Of a stretch of 18,259 nt of DNA, positions 6,967 through 14,175 are shown one piece after another. Under the pieces are notes generated by a model. It had not been told where the DNA came from. It saw only the letters and a list, made by a program, of their open reading frames with translations, and searched no databases. Numbering within the stretch: the first letter of the stretch is position 1; the number at the start of each line of letters is the position of its first letter. The stretch is taken from NCBI GenBank assembly GCA_002299005.1, contig DBMZ01000067.1, positions 4,259 through 22,517 of the forward strand. Direction: 5' to 3'. Both the position numbers and the translations under genes were made by a program. The DNA is from Alphaproteobacteria bacterium UBA685 (GTDB lineage Bacteria > Pseudomonadota > Alphaproteobacteria > Puniceispirillales > Puniceispirillaceae).

Positions 6967-8477
6967 TAAAGCGCTCCCAATTTCGTAATTTTATGCTGTC
7001 CTGTCGCAAAGCCAATATGTTTTTGTTCCATATAAAACTCAAATGACCAATCGCCGCCATCACGGCCAATGCCGCTTGCCTTGACGCCGCCAAATGGGGT
7101 TGGCAGATGGCGGACATTCTCTGAATTGACCCAAATCATCCCCGCCTCAAGCGCATCAGTCATACGCAAAGAGCGCGTTAAATCATTCGTCCATAAATAG
7201 GCCGTCAGCCCATAGGTGGTATCATTCGCTAATGCGAGCGCTTCTTCTTCAGTGGCAAAAGGAATAGAGGTCAGAACGGGGCCAAAGATTTCTTCTTGGG
7301 CGATACGCATATCATTGGTCGCATGCGTAAACAGGGTCGGGCGCACAAAATAGCCTTCATCCCCAAGGCTCTCTCCACCAGCGGCAATGAACGCGCCATC
7401 TTGTTTGGCGATATCAAAATAGCTTGTCACCTTGTCAAAATGCTCTTGTGTTACCAGCGGGCCAACCTCTGTTGCGGGGTCTAGCGGATGGCCGACCTTA
7501 ATATTATTCACCCGCGCGATAAGTTTTTCTTCAAATTCATCTTTGATCGTATCTTGCACCAACAGGCGTGATGAGGATGTGCATCTCTCGCCATTAATCG
7601 AATAAATCATGAATATAACCGCATCAAGCGCGCGTTCTAAATCCGCATCATCAAAGACAATTACCGGGTTCTTGCCACCAAGCTCTAGGTGATTACGCTT
7701 CAGCGTATCTGCGCCTTGTTTGGTAATAAGACTGCCTGTGCGGCTCTCGCCCACAAAGGCAATGGCCTTGATCTTGGGATGCGCGCACAATGCCTTACCA
7801 GCATCCTCGCCAAAGCCATTAACCGTATTTAGCACACCCGGCGGCAGGCCTGCCTCTTCGGCAATCTCCACCAGCAAGCGCGCGGTCAAAGGCGAGGCCT
7901 CAGCCGGCTTATGAACCACCGTACACCCTGCGGCAAGGGCTGGTGCTATCTTCCAAGTTGACAGCATAAAGGGCGTATTCCACGGGGTAATCACCCCAAC
8001 CGGCCCAATTGGCACACGCGTTGTCACATTCATCAAAGTCGGTGATTTCAGATGCTGTCCATCACGCGCTTGCACGATTTGATCGGCAAAATAGCGGAAA
8101 TTCTCAGCACCACGAAGGGCCGCTTTTGACATAAATTTATACGCTTGGCCCGTGTCCCAACATTCGCATAAAGCGATTTCTTCGGCGCGCGCCTCAATAC
8201 CCTCTGCGATACGTATTAAAACCTTCTTTCGCTCAAGGGCTGGCATATCACGCCATGCGGCAAAGGCATCATGCGCCGCCATCGCCGCTTTATCGATATC
8301 AGCTGCCGTACCATGCGCGACCTCACAGATAATTGTTTTATCAACAGGCGCGTGAGAGGCAAACACCCCGCCTGCCCCTGCCACATCTTGACCAGCGATA
8401 CGGTTTAAAATGCCCGCATCTTTAAAGCGCGCAAGATAGCCATTTAACTTAGCTATATTGTCATTAAGAACGCTCAT
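6966..8477 (-). CDS. hpaE: 5-carboxymethyl-2-hydroxymuconate semialdehyde dehydrogenase (HpaE)
   Basis: A 503-residue NAD(P)-dependent aldehyde dehydrogenase that oxidises the ring-cleavage semialdehyde to 5-carboxymethyl-2-hydroxymuconate. The family catalytic set is complete: N167 in TPWNTPF, K190 in VVHKPAEASP, the FVGESRTG cofactor loop, E265 in LELGGKNP, and the nucleophile C299 in INGERCTSSSR. Length is typical for HpaE/HpcC. The start at 8477 is supported by GGAAGGA about 7 nt upstream. It begins 3 nt after the hpaF stop and overlaps hpaD by one base, placing it centrally in the operon. Aldehyde dehydrogenases are hard to separate by sequence alone; the specific name rests on the neighbours. 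Confidence 0.9.
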   Translation of the reverse strand: MSVLNDNIAKLNGYLARFKDAGILNRIAGQDVAGAGGVFASHAPVDKTIICEVAHGTAADIDKAAMAAHDAFAAWRDMPALERKKVLIRIAEGIEARAEEIALCECWDTGQAYKFMSKAALRGAENFRYFADQIVQARDGQHLKSPTLMNVTTRVPIGPVGVITPWNTPFMLSTWKIAPALAAGCTVVHKPAEASPLTARLLVEIAEEAGLPPGVLNTVNGFGEDAGKALCAHPKIKAIAFVGESRTGSLITKQGADTLKRNHLELGGKNPVIVFDDADLERALDAVIFMIYSINGERCTSSSRLLVQDTIKDEFEEKLIARVNNIKVGHPLDPATEVGPLVTQEHFDKVTSYFDIAKQDGAFIAAGGESLGDEGYFVRPTLFTHATNDMRIAQEEIFGPVLTSIPFATEEEALALANDTTYGLTAYLWTNDLTRSLRMTDALEAGMIWVNSENVRHLPTPFGGVKASGIGRDGGDWSFEFYMEQKHIGFATGQHKITKLGAL

Positions 8478-8480
8478 GAC

Positions 8481-8864
8481 TTATCCTTCCATATGGTCGC
8501 GGATATTGCCGAATTTTGGGGCAAGATCCGCATCTATATCGCGCATTTCGGCTGATAGGGCAATTGAATAGCCGGCCATCGCAGGCGCGGTAAACTCTTT
8601 TAAGGTGGCGAAAATCTCTGCCATCGCTTCTTGCTTCACCGCATCAGGGCGCCCTGCCCGAAGGCGCACAGATAAATCGATAAAGCCATGTTTTGGGTTA
8701 CCATCTGCCATCGCATAATGATCAACACGCAACGCACGCACACGCACCCCAGCGGTTGGAAATGTCTGGCTTGTCTCAGCATAGGCGCGGATAGCCTCGC
8801 ACAAGGCGGCGATATCAATAATGTCTTCTAGATTGGCTGAATAGTCGATGTGAAAATGTGCCAT
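8481..8864 (-). CDS. hpaF: 5-carboxymethyl-2-hydroxymuconate delta-isomerase homologue (HpaF/HpcD) with Ala in place of Pro-1
   Basis: A 127-residue tautomerase-superfamily protein matching E. coli HpcD (about 126 residues) along its length: MAHFHIDYSANLED at the start, FPTAGVRVRALRVD, YAMADGNPKHGFIDLSVRLR and a C-terminal EMRDIDADLAPKFGN. The enzyme tautomerises 5-carboxymethyl-2-hydroxymuconate before decarboxylation. The frame runs upstream to 8921, but the ATG at 8862-8864 is preferred: it has AAGGAG about 6 nt upstream and aligns with the family start. The oddity is residue 2. The family begins Met-Pro, and the processed N-terminal proline is the general base; here the codon is GCA (Ala). 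The conserved arginines (R41, R43) remain. It may be active by another mechanism, impaired, or a sequencing variant (CCA to GCA is a single base). Confidence 0.87.
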   Translation of the reverse strand: MAHFHIDYSANLEDIIDIAALCEAIRAYAETSQTFPTAGVRVRALRVDHYAMADGNPKHGFIDLSVRLRAGRPDAVKQEAMAEIFATLKEFTAPAMAGYSIALSAEMRDIDADLAPKFGNIRDHMEG

Positions 8865-8909
8865 TCGCGCTCCTTCGCATGATGGTGCTTTGGTTACAAT
8901 ATATAAGCG

Positions 8910-8934
8910 CCTTATTGTCACTCAGGTGATAAGG
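8910..8934. promoter_or_regulatory. Imperfect dyad between the GST gene and hpaF
   Basis: On the minus strand, outer arms CCTTAT and ATAAGG and inner arms CAC and GTG flank a CTGA centre, with a 3-base bulge on one side. It lies in the 75-nt gap after the GST stop and before hpaF, with an AT-rich TATATATT downstream. It could be an operator, a small mRNA hairpin or part of an internal promoter. No T-run follows, so it is not a standard terminator. Confidence 0.3.
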
Positions 8935-8939
8935 AAACC

Positions 8940-9752
8940 TTAATGGCCCGCATTATCGCCCGCAATATCGCTTATAATTCCTCGCACAATATCCCCTACC
9001 TCTTCACCTGATGTGCGCAAACCATGCTTTCGTGCTTCATTTGGATAGGCATTAAACACCGTGCCAAAAGATGGCCGTGCCTTAATCGCCTGCCACCAGT
9101 CTTTGAGATGCGGGAACCCCTCCCACAAGAACGCAAAACTCAGCTCTTCTAGGCGTGAGACAAAGGGCGTTAATGCCGCATCTGCTAGGCCATAAGTCTC
9201 GCCTGATAAAAATCGCTGCTCTGCCAGCGCATCTTCCATATCAGATAGCATTTGATAGAGCGTCTTAATCCCTTTTTGCGTTGCCGGCGCCATAATGCCT
9301 TGTTCGACCACTTGGCGTCTTGCCGCGCGGCGCGTCTCATCGGGGATATCTGCATAATAGACCGCAAGCTGTTCAGCTGTTTTGGTCAGAACTTCCTTGC
9401 GCCGGAAGACACCATAGGTCACCGCCCCTGTTGCTGGCAGATATAAATCATCTGCTTTTTTCATCCAAGCGGCAATGCGCGCCCGCAAAAGCGCATCATC
9501 AGGCAGAAGGCGCGGCCCCTCAAAAGCCTCTTCGCAATAAGTCATGATGATAGAGGATTCGATAATTACCTGCCCCTCATGCACCATCGTTGGCACCACC
9601 GCATTCGGGTTCATCGCCAAATAGGCAGGCGTCACCAAATCACCTGCGTCTCTATCCAGCACGCGATGCATGAAATCAACACCCTTTTCAGCCAGCGTCA
9701 ATCGCACCTTATAAGCACAAGTCGCGGTCGGGAAATAATATAGCTCCAACAA
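8940..9752 (-). CDS. Glutathione S-transferase family protein, first gene of the hpa operon
   Basis: About 270 residues with a thioredoxin-like N-terminal domain (ELYYFPTATCAYKVRLTLAE at the start, NPNAVVPTMV with the cis-Pro, then ESSIIMTYCEE) and an all-helical C-terminal domain (from about residue 85) ending in a charged tail. The sequence around T11-C12 sits where Ser/Cys-type GSTs hold their catalytic residue. The long helical domain and the WMKKADDLYLPATGAVTYG stretch recall LigF/beta-etherase-like GSTs of aromatic metabolism, but this is a weak resemblance. Start is uncertain: the frame is open to an ATG at 9815, but that ATG overlaps a strong palindrome and has no ribosome site. TTG at 9752 has AAGGTG about 6 nt upstream and begins at the domain. 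Same strand and 75 nt upstream of hpaF suggest a link to aromatic catabolism. Confidence 0.82.
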   Translation of the reverse strand: MLELYYFPTATCAYKVRLTLAEKGVDFMHRVLDRDAGDLVTPAYLAMNPNAVVPTMVHEGQVIIESSIIMTYCEEAFEGPRLLPDDALLRARIAAWMKKADDLYLPATGAVTYGVFRRKEVLTKTAEQLAVYYADIPDETRRAARRQVVEQGIMAPATQKGIKTLYQMLSDMEDALAEQRFLSGETYGLADAALTPFVSRLEELSFAFLWEGFPHLKDWWQAIKARPSFGTVFNAYPNEARKHGLRTSGEEVGDIVRGIISDIAGDNAGH

Positions 9753-10030
9753 TGCACACACCTTATTTTTACCAGATAATAACAGCCAGCTTTTCATCAT
9801 GACTATGATAGTCAATAGAGGGATTCAAGAGTTGCGGTTTTTTGCCACCCTGTCAAACGTAGAAGGGCGTTAATTTAGCGCATTTCAAATTTAACGATCC
9901 TCCCCCTTTAAACTATCAATCAGCCAATCAATTCTCAAAAGAGCAACATCGGCTGATTTTGACCGCCATAGATAATCATGCCATCCTGATATTCTGGACA
10001 AGAGAAAATGAGCAGTATGAGGGAGGCAGG
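9753..10030. promoter_or_regulatory. Divergent control region between two GST genes
   Basis: 278 bases without a credible gene. Visible elements: a 15-base palindrome TGACTATGATAGTCA at 9800-9814; CGTTAA (9868-9873) facing TTAACG (9891-9896) across 17 bases; a perfect -35-like TTGACA on the minus strand at 9851-9856 without an obvious -10; and an 8-bp inverted repeat AATCAGCC (9918-9925) / GGCTGATT (9951-9958) followed by TT on the plus strand. GGGAGG at 10021-10026 is the ribosome site of the plus-strand GST. Confidence 0.5.
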
Positions 10031-10714
10031 ATGATGTCCTTGAAATTGATTTACTTTAAAATGCGCGCTTTGGCAGAGGCACCACAAATGTTAATGCGCC
10101 ATCATAATGTGGCCTATGATTATGTGATGTCATGGGATCATTTCGATGATGTTTGGGCCAATGTAAAGCCAACCATCGCCTTTCGCCAATTACCCATGCT
10201 AGAGGTTGATGGTACGCATCAGATTTGTCAGAGCATCGCCATTATGAGCTATATTGAGAGATATGCTGGCATTGCCTTAACAGACCCTGTCCAACAGGCA
10301 CAAGCTGCCGCCATTACACAAAGCGCGCAAGAATTATTTGCGCCCCTGAACCCGGCTGTGAACTTTGCCGTCGGCGATGATTTTACAGCCAAGCGTGAGG
10401 CGATGCGTGATATGCTTGTGGGGCGTTTTGCTGATTTGGTGCGTTGTTTAGATGTCTATGAGGGGCGTTTCTTTTTCGATGACATGCCGCGTTCAGCCGA
10501 ATTTGCCGCCTATCACCATCTCGATCTTTCACGCCATTTAGACCCGGGCATTCTGTCACAATTCCCGCGCCTCGAAGCCTTCGTAGCAGATATAGAAGCC
10601 CTGCCAGCAATTGCGGCCTATCTAGCAGAGCGACCAGCGTTAATAGATGTTGGCATCGCGCCTAAATTAGTGATTGAGGGCGCACCTCATCCAACAGGGG
10701 TTCATAAGACCTAA
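10031..10714 (+). CDS. Sigma-class-like glutathione S-transferase
   Basis: A 227-residue GST. The N-terminal thioredoxin-like half reads LKLIYFKMRALAEAPQMLM, then FRQLPMLEVDGTHQICQS and IAIMSYIERYAGI, the standard sigma-class pattern. Y8 is in the position of the catalytic tyrosine, a QLP cis-proline is present, and a QS pair binds the glutathione gamma-glutamyl group. The C-terminal half is helical and less conserved, with an extended tail after LIDVGIAPKL. The start is set by GGGAGG a few bases upstream of a double ATG at 10031/10034; the frame continues upstream to 9959 without support. It is divergent from the hpa-operon GST and convergent with the FAH hydrolase gene. Substrate unknown; it may detoxify reactive aldehydes or isomerise an intermediate, but nothing in the sequence shows this. 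Confidence 0.85.
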   Translation: MMSLKLIYFKMRALAEAPQMLMRHHNVAYDYVMSWDHFDDVWANVKPTIAFRQLPMLEVDGTHQICQSIAIMSYIERYAGIALTDPVQQAQAAAITQSAQELFAPLNPAVNFAVGDDFTAKREAMRDMLVGRFADLVRCLDVYEGRFFFDDMPRSAEFAAYHHLDLSRHLDPGILSQFPRLEAFVADIEALPAIAAYLAERPALIDVGIAPKLVIEGAPHPTGVHKT

Positions 10715-10745
10715 CAGCCATTTATGGCCAGTCGCACTTTTACCC

Positions 10746-10781
10746 AAAAAGGGGCAGGGCCACCAAAAGCCACCCTGCCCC
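10746..10781 (-). terminator. Rho-independent terminator of the SDR-FAH operon
   Basis: Read on the minus strand, GGGGCAGGG (10773-10781) pairs perfectly with CCCTGCCCC (10751-10759) across a 13-base loop and is followed by TTTTT (10746-10750). It lies 11 bases past the FAH-gene stop. There is no T-run on the plus strand, so it is oriented for the minus-strand operon. Confidence 0.9.
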
Positions 10782-10792
10782 CTTAAGCGATA

Positions 10793-11638
10793 TTACGCAT
10801 CTTGTCCGACGATTTGGCGCTGATGGCCTAGCCCTTCAATATGCAATTCCATGACATCCCCTTCTTTGAGGAACACAGGCTCTGGCTTCATGCCTAACCC
10901 GACGCCTGGCGGAGTGCCTGTTGAAATCACATCACCTGGGTGAAGTGTCATCAGCTGTGATAGATGCGAGATAATTTCAGCGACGGTGAAAATCATCGTC
11001 GAGGTATTGCCTGTCTGCATGCGCTTGCCATTCACATCAAGGCTCATCGACAAATTCTGTGGATCTGCCACCTCATCAGCGGTCAAAAGAAACGGGCCAA
11101 TCGGGCCAAATGTATCGCATGATTTGCCCTTGGTCCATTGCCCTGAAAGCTTGGCCTGATAGTGACGCTCTGAGACATCATTAGCGATAAAATAGCCGCC
11201 CACATAATCAAGCGCCTCTTCCACCGATACATATTTACAAGGCTGTGAGATGACAACGCCAAGCTCTACCTCCCAATCTGTTTGGGTGGAACCGCGCGGC
11301 AACATCACCATATCATTTGGGCCAACCACAGCAGAGGTCGCCTTCATAAATAAAATCGGGTTTTTGGGAATAGGCGCCCCTGTTTCGGCCGCATGGTCTG
11401 AATAATTCAGGCCAATACACATAAATTTGCCAATCCCGCCAACACAAGCGCCCAAGCGCGGATTACCTTCGACAATCGGCAAGCTGTTAAGGTCAGCCGC
11501 CTTCATCGCGTCAAGCCGGCTAAAGAGTGCCATGCCATTAATATCATCAACCACAGATGATAAATCGCGGATATTGCCCTCGCCATCAATCGCGCCCGGC
11601 TTTTCTGCGCACATATCGCCATAACGAACTAGTTTCAT
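10793..11638 (-). CDS. FAH-family hydrolase, probable 2,4-diketo-3-deoxy sugar-acid hydrolase
   Basis: A 281-residue fumarylacetoacetate-hydrolase-fold protein. KFMCIGLNYSDHAAETGAPI (residues 71-90) starts the catalytic domain. E123 and E125 in DWEVELGVVI and D154 in IANDVSERHYQ are the metal ligands, and GQWTKGKSCDTFGPIGPFL is a stretch typical of the group often labelled ureidoglycolate lyase. That group includes 2,4-diketo-3-deoxy-L-fuconate/rhamnonate hydrolases, which split the diketo acid to pyruvate plus a hydroxy acid. It is downstream of an SDR gene (45-nt gap, GAGGGA 4 nt before ATG) and ends at a strong terminator. The SDR and the nearby UxaA-family enzyme favour a sugar-acid role over the hpa pathway, although a missing HpaG isomerase function is an alternative worth testing. 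Confidence 0.82.
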   Translation of the reverse strand: MKLVRYGDMCAEKPGAIDGEGNIRDLSSVVDDINGMALFSRLDAMKAADLNSLPIVEGNPRLGACVGGIGKFMCIGLNYSDHAAETGAPIPKNPILFMKATSAVVGPNDMVMLPRGSTQTDWEVELGVVISQPCKYVSVEEALDYVGGYFIANDVSERHYQAKLSGQWTKGKSCDTFGPIGPFLLTADEVADPQNLSMSLDVNGKRMQTGNTSTMIFTVAEIISHLSQLMTLHPGDVISTGTPPGVGLGMKPEPVFLKEGDVMELHIEGLGHQRQIVGQDA

Positions 11639-11683
11639 AACGTCCCTCTTTACTTGTTTTGCCCCAAAATGAGGCGTCTAATG

Positions 11684-12436
11684 CTAGATGGTCCAACCAC
11701 CATCAATGATAAATTCCTTGCCCGTAACAAAGGCGCTTTCATCTGATGCCAGATACACAGCCATGGCGGCAATTTCTTCTGGCTTGCCAATACGGCCCAT
11801 CGGTTGGCGATTGATAAAATCTTGCATCGCTTTATCGAAATCACCAGTCGCCCGCATCCGATCATGAAGCGACGGGCTCTCAACCGTACCGGGGCAAATG
11901 CAATTACAGCGCACACCTGTTGTCACATAATCACGCGCCACAGACTTGGTCAGGCCAATCACCGCCGCCTTTGTGACACCGTAAATAAAGCGATTTGGCA
12001 CCCCTGCAACAGATGAGACCACAGATGACATATTCACAATCGAGCCTGTCTTGCGCGCAATCATCCCCGGCAGAGCGGCACGAATGGTGCGGTACATTGA
12101 CCGCACATTAAGGTCCATGCCCATCTCCCATTCATCATCATTTGATTCAAGCAAAGTGCCAGCATGCACAAACCCTGCGCAATTAAACAGAATATCAGGC
12201 TCAGCGCGTGCCACCCCCTCTTTGACAGACGCATCATCGCAGGCATCAAGATGAAAGACGCTCACACCGCTAAGGCCCATCGCCTCCAATTCGGCTAGCT
12301 TTTCATCATTAATATCTGTCGCAAAGACGCGCGCGCCCTCTTTTGACATGGCGATTGTTGTGGCAAGGCCAATCCCTTGCGCCGCCGCGGTTACAAGCGC
12401 TGTTTTGCCATCGAGGCGTCCTGTTTTATCTGCCAT
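11684..12436 (-). CDS. Short-chain dehydrogenase/reductase, probable 2-keto-3-deoxy sugar-acid dehydrogenase
   Basis: A 250-residue classical SDR. The Rossmann motif is TAAAQGIG (residues 16-23), then DI at 41-42, which favours NAD over NADP. Further motifs are NCAG (85-88), catalytic Ser near 138 in NMSSVVSS, Y152 and K156 in IYGVTKAA, and the PG loop CICPGTVESP. The opening GRLDGKTALVTAAAQGIG and VRCNCICPGTVESPSL resemble 2-keto-3-deoxy-L-fuconate 4-dehydrogenases and the DHRS6/BDH2 group. The ATG at 12434-12436 is preferred over upstream in-frame codons because it begins at the domain; the ribosome site (GAGGG) is rather far, about 11 nt. It pairs with the FAH hydrolase downstream and is divergent from the UxaA-family gene, consistent with a dehydratase-dehydrogenase-hydrolase route. 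Confidence 0.84.
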   Translation of the reverse strand: MADKTGRLDGKTALVTAAAQGIGLATTIAMSKEGARVFATDINDEKLAELEAMGLSGVSVFHLDACDDASVKEGVARAEPDILFNCAGFVHAGTLLESNDDEWEMGMDLNVRSMYRTIRAALPGMIARKTGSIVNMSSVVSSVAGVPNRFIYGVTKAAVIGLTKSVARDYVTTGVRCNCICPGTVESPSLHDRMRATGDFDKAMQDFINRQPMGRIGKPEEIAAMAVYLASDESAFVTGKEFIIDGGWTI

Positions 12437-12615
12437 AGGAATAATCACCCTCACCTGATTGAACGAGCTTTTTATAAGCTTGCCACTTTGCGGGCATGTT
12501 GCAAGCACTAATCAGCTTAAACCGCTTTTGAGTTTCACCTTGACAAGCAGCGGCCCTCATCTCCACAGTTTTAGTGCCATATTGGCCAATCAAATTGAAA
12601 AGGTGAGTTTGTACT
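12437..12615. promoter_or_regulatory. Divergent control region of the sugar-acid cassette
   Basis: 179 bases between the SDR and UxaA-family starts. It contains AGCTT/AAGCT (12466-12480, 5-base loop), overlapping GCTTGC (12478-12483) paired with GCAAGC (12501-12506), which are possible operator half-sites. It also holds AAGGTGA about 8-9 nt before the UxaA-family ATG. No regulator gene lies next to it. Promoters could not be fixed by eye. Confidence 0.35.
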
Positions 12616-14127
12616 ATGTCTGATTTCATTCGCTTAAATGAGGCCGATAATGTGGTCACCGCCACCGCTAGTCTGGAAGCAGGCATCGCCATCGAAGACA
12701 CAGTCACAAACAGCCTTATTCCGCGCAATCACAAAATCGCCACAACAGACATCAAAACAGGCGAGCCTGTGATTAAATATGCACAAATCATTGGCTATGC
12801 CTCAGAGGATATTACAGCAGGCAGTCATATTCATACCGACAATGTGGCCTTTCGGAATACCGAACAAGATTACGAATTTTCAACTAACCTATCAGCCATA
12901 CCGATGGTGCCAGAGGCAGAGCGCGATCATTTCATGGGCTATCGGCGCCCGAACGGCAAAGTTGGCACGCGCAATTATATTGGCATCCTGACATCCGTGA
13001 ATTGCTCAGCCACCGCCGCGCGCATGATAGCCTCTCATTTTGGGCCAGAAGAGCTTGCGCATTATCCAAATGTCGATGGGGTCGTCGCCTTTGTGCATGG
13101 CACAGGGTGCGGCATGGCAGGCCAAGGTGAAGGCTTTGAGGCATTGCAACGCGTGATGTGGGGCTATGCGCGCAATCCAAATCATGTTGGCGTCATCATG
13201 GTAGGGCTAGGCTGTGAGATGAACCAAATTGATTGGCTATTAGAAGCCTATGGCCTTCAGCAGGGCCCGCTTTTCAAAACGATGAATATTCAAGACACGC
13301 AAGGGCTTGCCAAAACGGTTGAAACAGGCATCGCGATGGTCAAAGACATGCTGCCAGAGGCGAATAAATCAGTGCGCGAGCCCTGCCCTGTCTCTGAGCT
13401 AATGGTGGCTTTGCAATGTGGCGGCTCTGACGCGCTATCAGGGGTGACAGCCAATCCGGCCCTTGGCTATGCGTGCGATTTGTTGGTCGCACAAGGCGGC
13501 ACAGGTGTGCTGGCAGAAACCCCTGAAATTTATGGCGCAGAGCATCTATTAACGCGCCGTGCGCTCACAGAAGATGTTGGCCGCGATCTGATTGGGCTGA
13601 TACATTGGTGGGAGGATTATACCGCGCGCAACAAAGGCTCGATGGATAACAACCCTAGCCCCGGCAATAAAAAAGGCGGGCTCACGACCATCTTGGAAAA
13701 GTCACTTGGCGCGGCGGCCAAAGGCGGCACAACGCCGCTAACCGGTGTCTATAAATATGCTGAGCCTGTGACCGCCAAAGGGTTCACCTTTATGGATTCA
13801 CCCGGCTATGATCCCGCCTCGGTCACAGGGCAAATTGCCAGCGGCTGTAACCTTGTGACCTTCACCACAGGGCGCGGTTCTGCCTTTGGCTCAAAGCCAG
13901 CACCTTGCATCAAAATTGCCACCAATACCGAGATGTATAACCGCCTAGAGCCTGATATGGATATTAACGCAGGCGCGATGTTAACGCATGGCCAGACCTT
14001 AGAAGAAAAAGGGCGCGAGATTTATCAGATGCTGATTGATGTGGCATCTGGCAAGCAATCCAAATCCGAAGCCCAAGGCCTTGGCGATTATGAATTCGTG
14101 CCTTGGCAAATTGGCGCAACAATGTAG
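12616..14127 (+). CDS. UxaA/GarD-family sugar-acid dehydratase (altronate dehydratase-like)
   Basis: A 503-residue protein with the full altronate-dehydratase layout: an N-terminal SAF-type domain (about residues 12-80) followed by the large catalytic domain from about 105. Conserved marks are GKVGTRNYIGILTSVNCSAT, VHGTGCGMAGQGEG, MVGLGCEMNQ, LQCGGSDALSGVTANPALG and NNPSPGNKKGGLTTILEKSL. Cys130, Cys165 and Cys200 fall in the conserved metal-site region. The family removes water from aldonic or aldaric acids to give 2-keto-3-deoxy acids. With an SDR and a FAH-type hydrolase divergent to it, the substrate may be a deoxy-sugar acid or pentonate entering a route to pyruvate. No UxaB, UxaC or KDG kinase lies nearby, which argues against the classical altronate pathway. 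The substrate is inferred, the family is firm. Confidence 0.9.
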   Translation: MSDFIRLNEADNVVTATASLEAGIAIEDTVTNSLIPRNHKIATTDIKTGEPVIKYAQIIGYASEDITAGSHIHTDNVAFRNTEQDYEFSTNLSAIPMVPEAERDHFMGYRRPNGKVGTRNYIGILTSVNCSATAARMIASHFGPEELAHYPNVDGVVAFVHGTGCGMAGQGEGFEALQRVMWGYARNPNHVGVIMVGLGCEMNQIDWLLEAYGLQQGPLFKTMNIQDTQGLAKTVETGIAMVKDMLPEANKSVREPCPVSELMVALQCGGSDALSGVTANPALGYACDLLVAQGGTGVLAETPEIYGAEHLLTRRALTEDVGRDLIGLIHWWEDYTARNKGSMDNNPSPGNKKGGLTTILEKSLGAAAKGGTTPLTGVYKYAEPVTAKGFTFMDSPGYDPASVTGQIASGCNLVTFTTGRGSAFGSKPAPCIKIATNTEMYNRLEPDMDINAGAMLTHGQTLEEKGREIYQMLIDVASGKQSKSEAQGLGDYEFVPWQIGATM

Positions 14128-14143
14128 GAAGAGGCTTATCTTA
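14121..14143. repeat. 23-base near-repeat, copy 1
   Basis: AATGTAGGAAGA followed by GGCTTATCTTA; it matches 17915-17937 at 21 of 23 positions. This copy includes the stop codon of the UxaA-family gene and lies 33 bases beyond the matB stop. GAGGC (14131-14135) and GCCTC (14146-14150) could also form a weak hairpin here. It may be chance. Confidence 0.3.
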
Positions 14144-14175
14144 ACGCCTCATCCACACTCTTGCTAATCTACACG

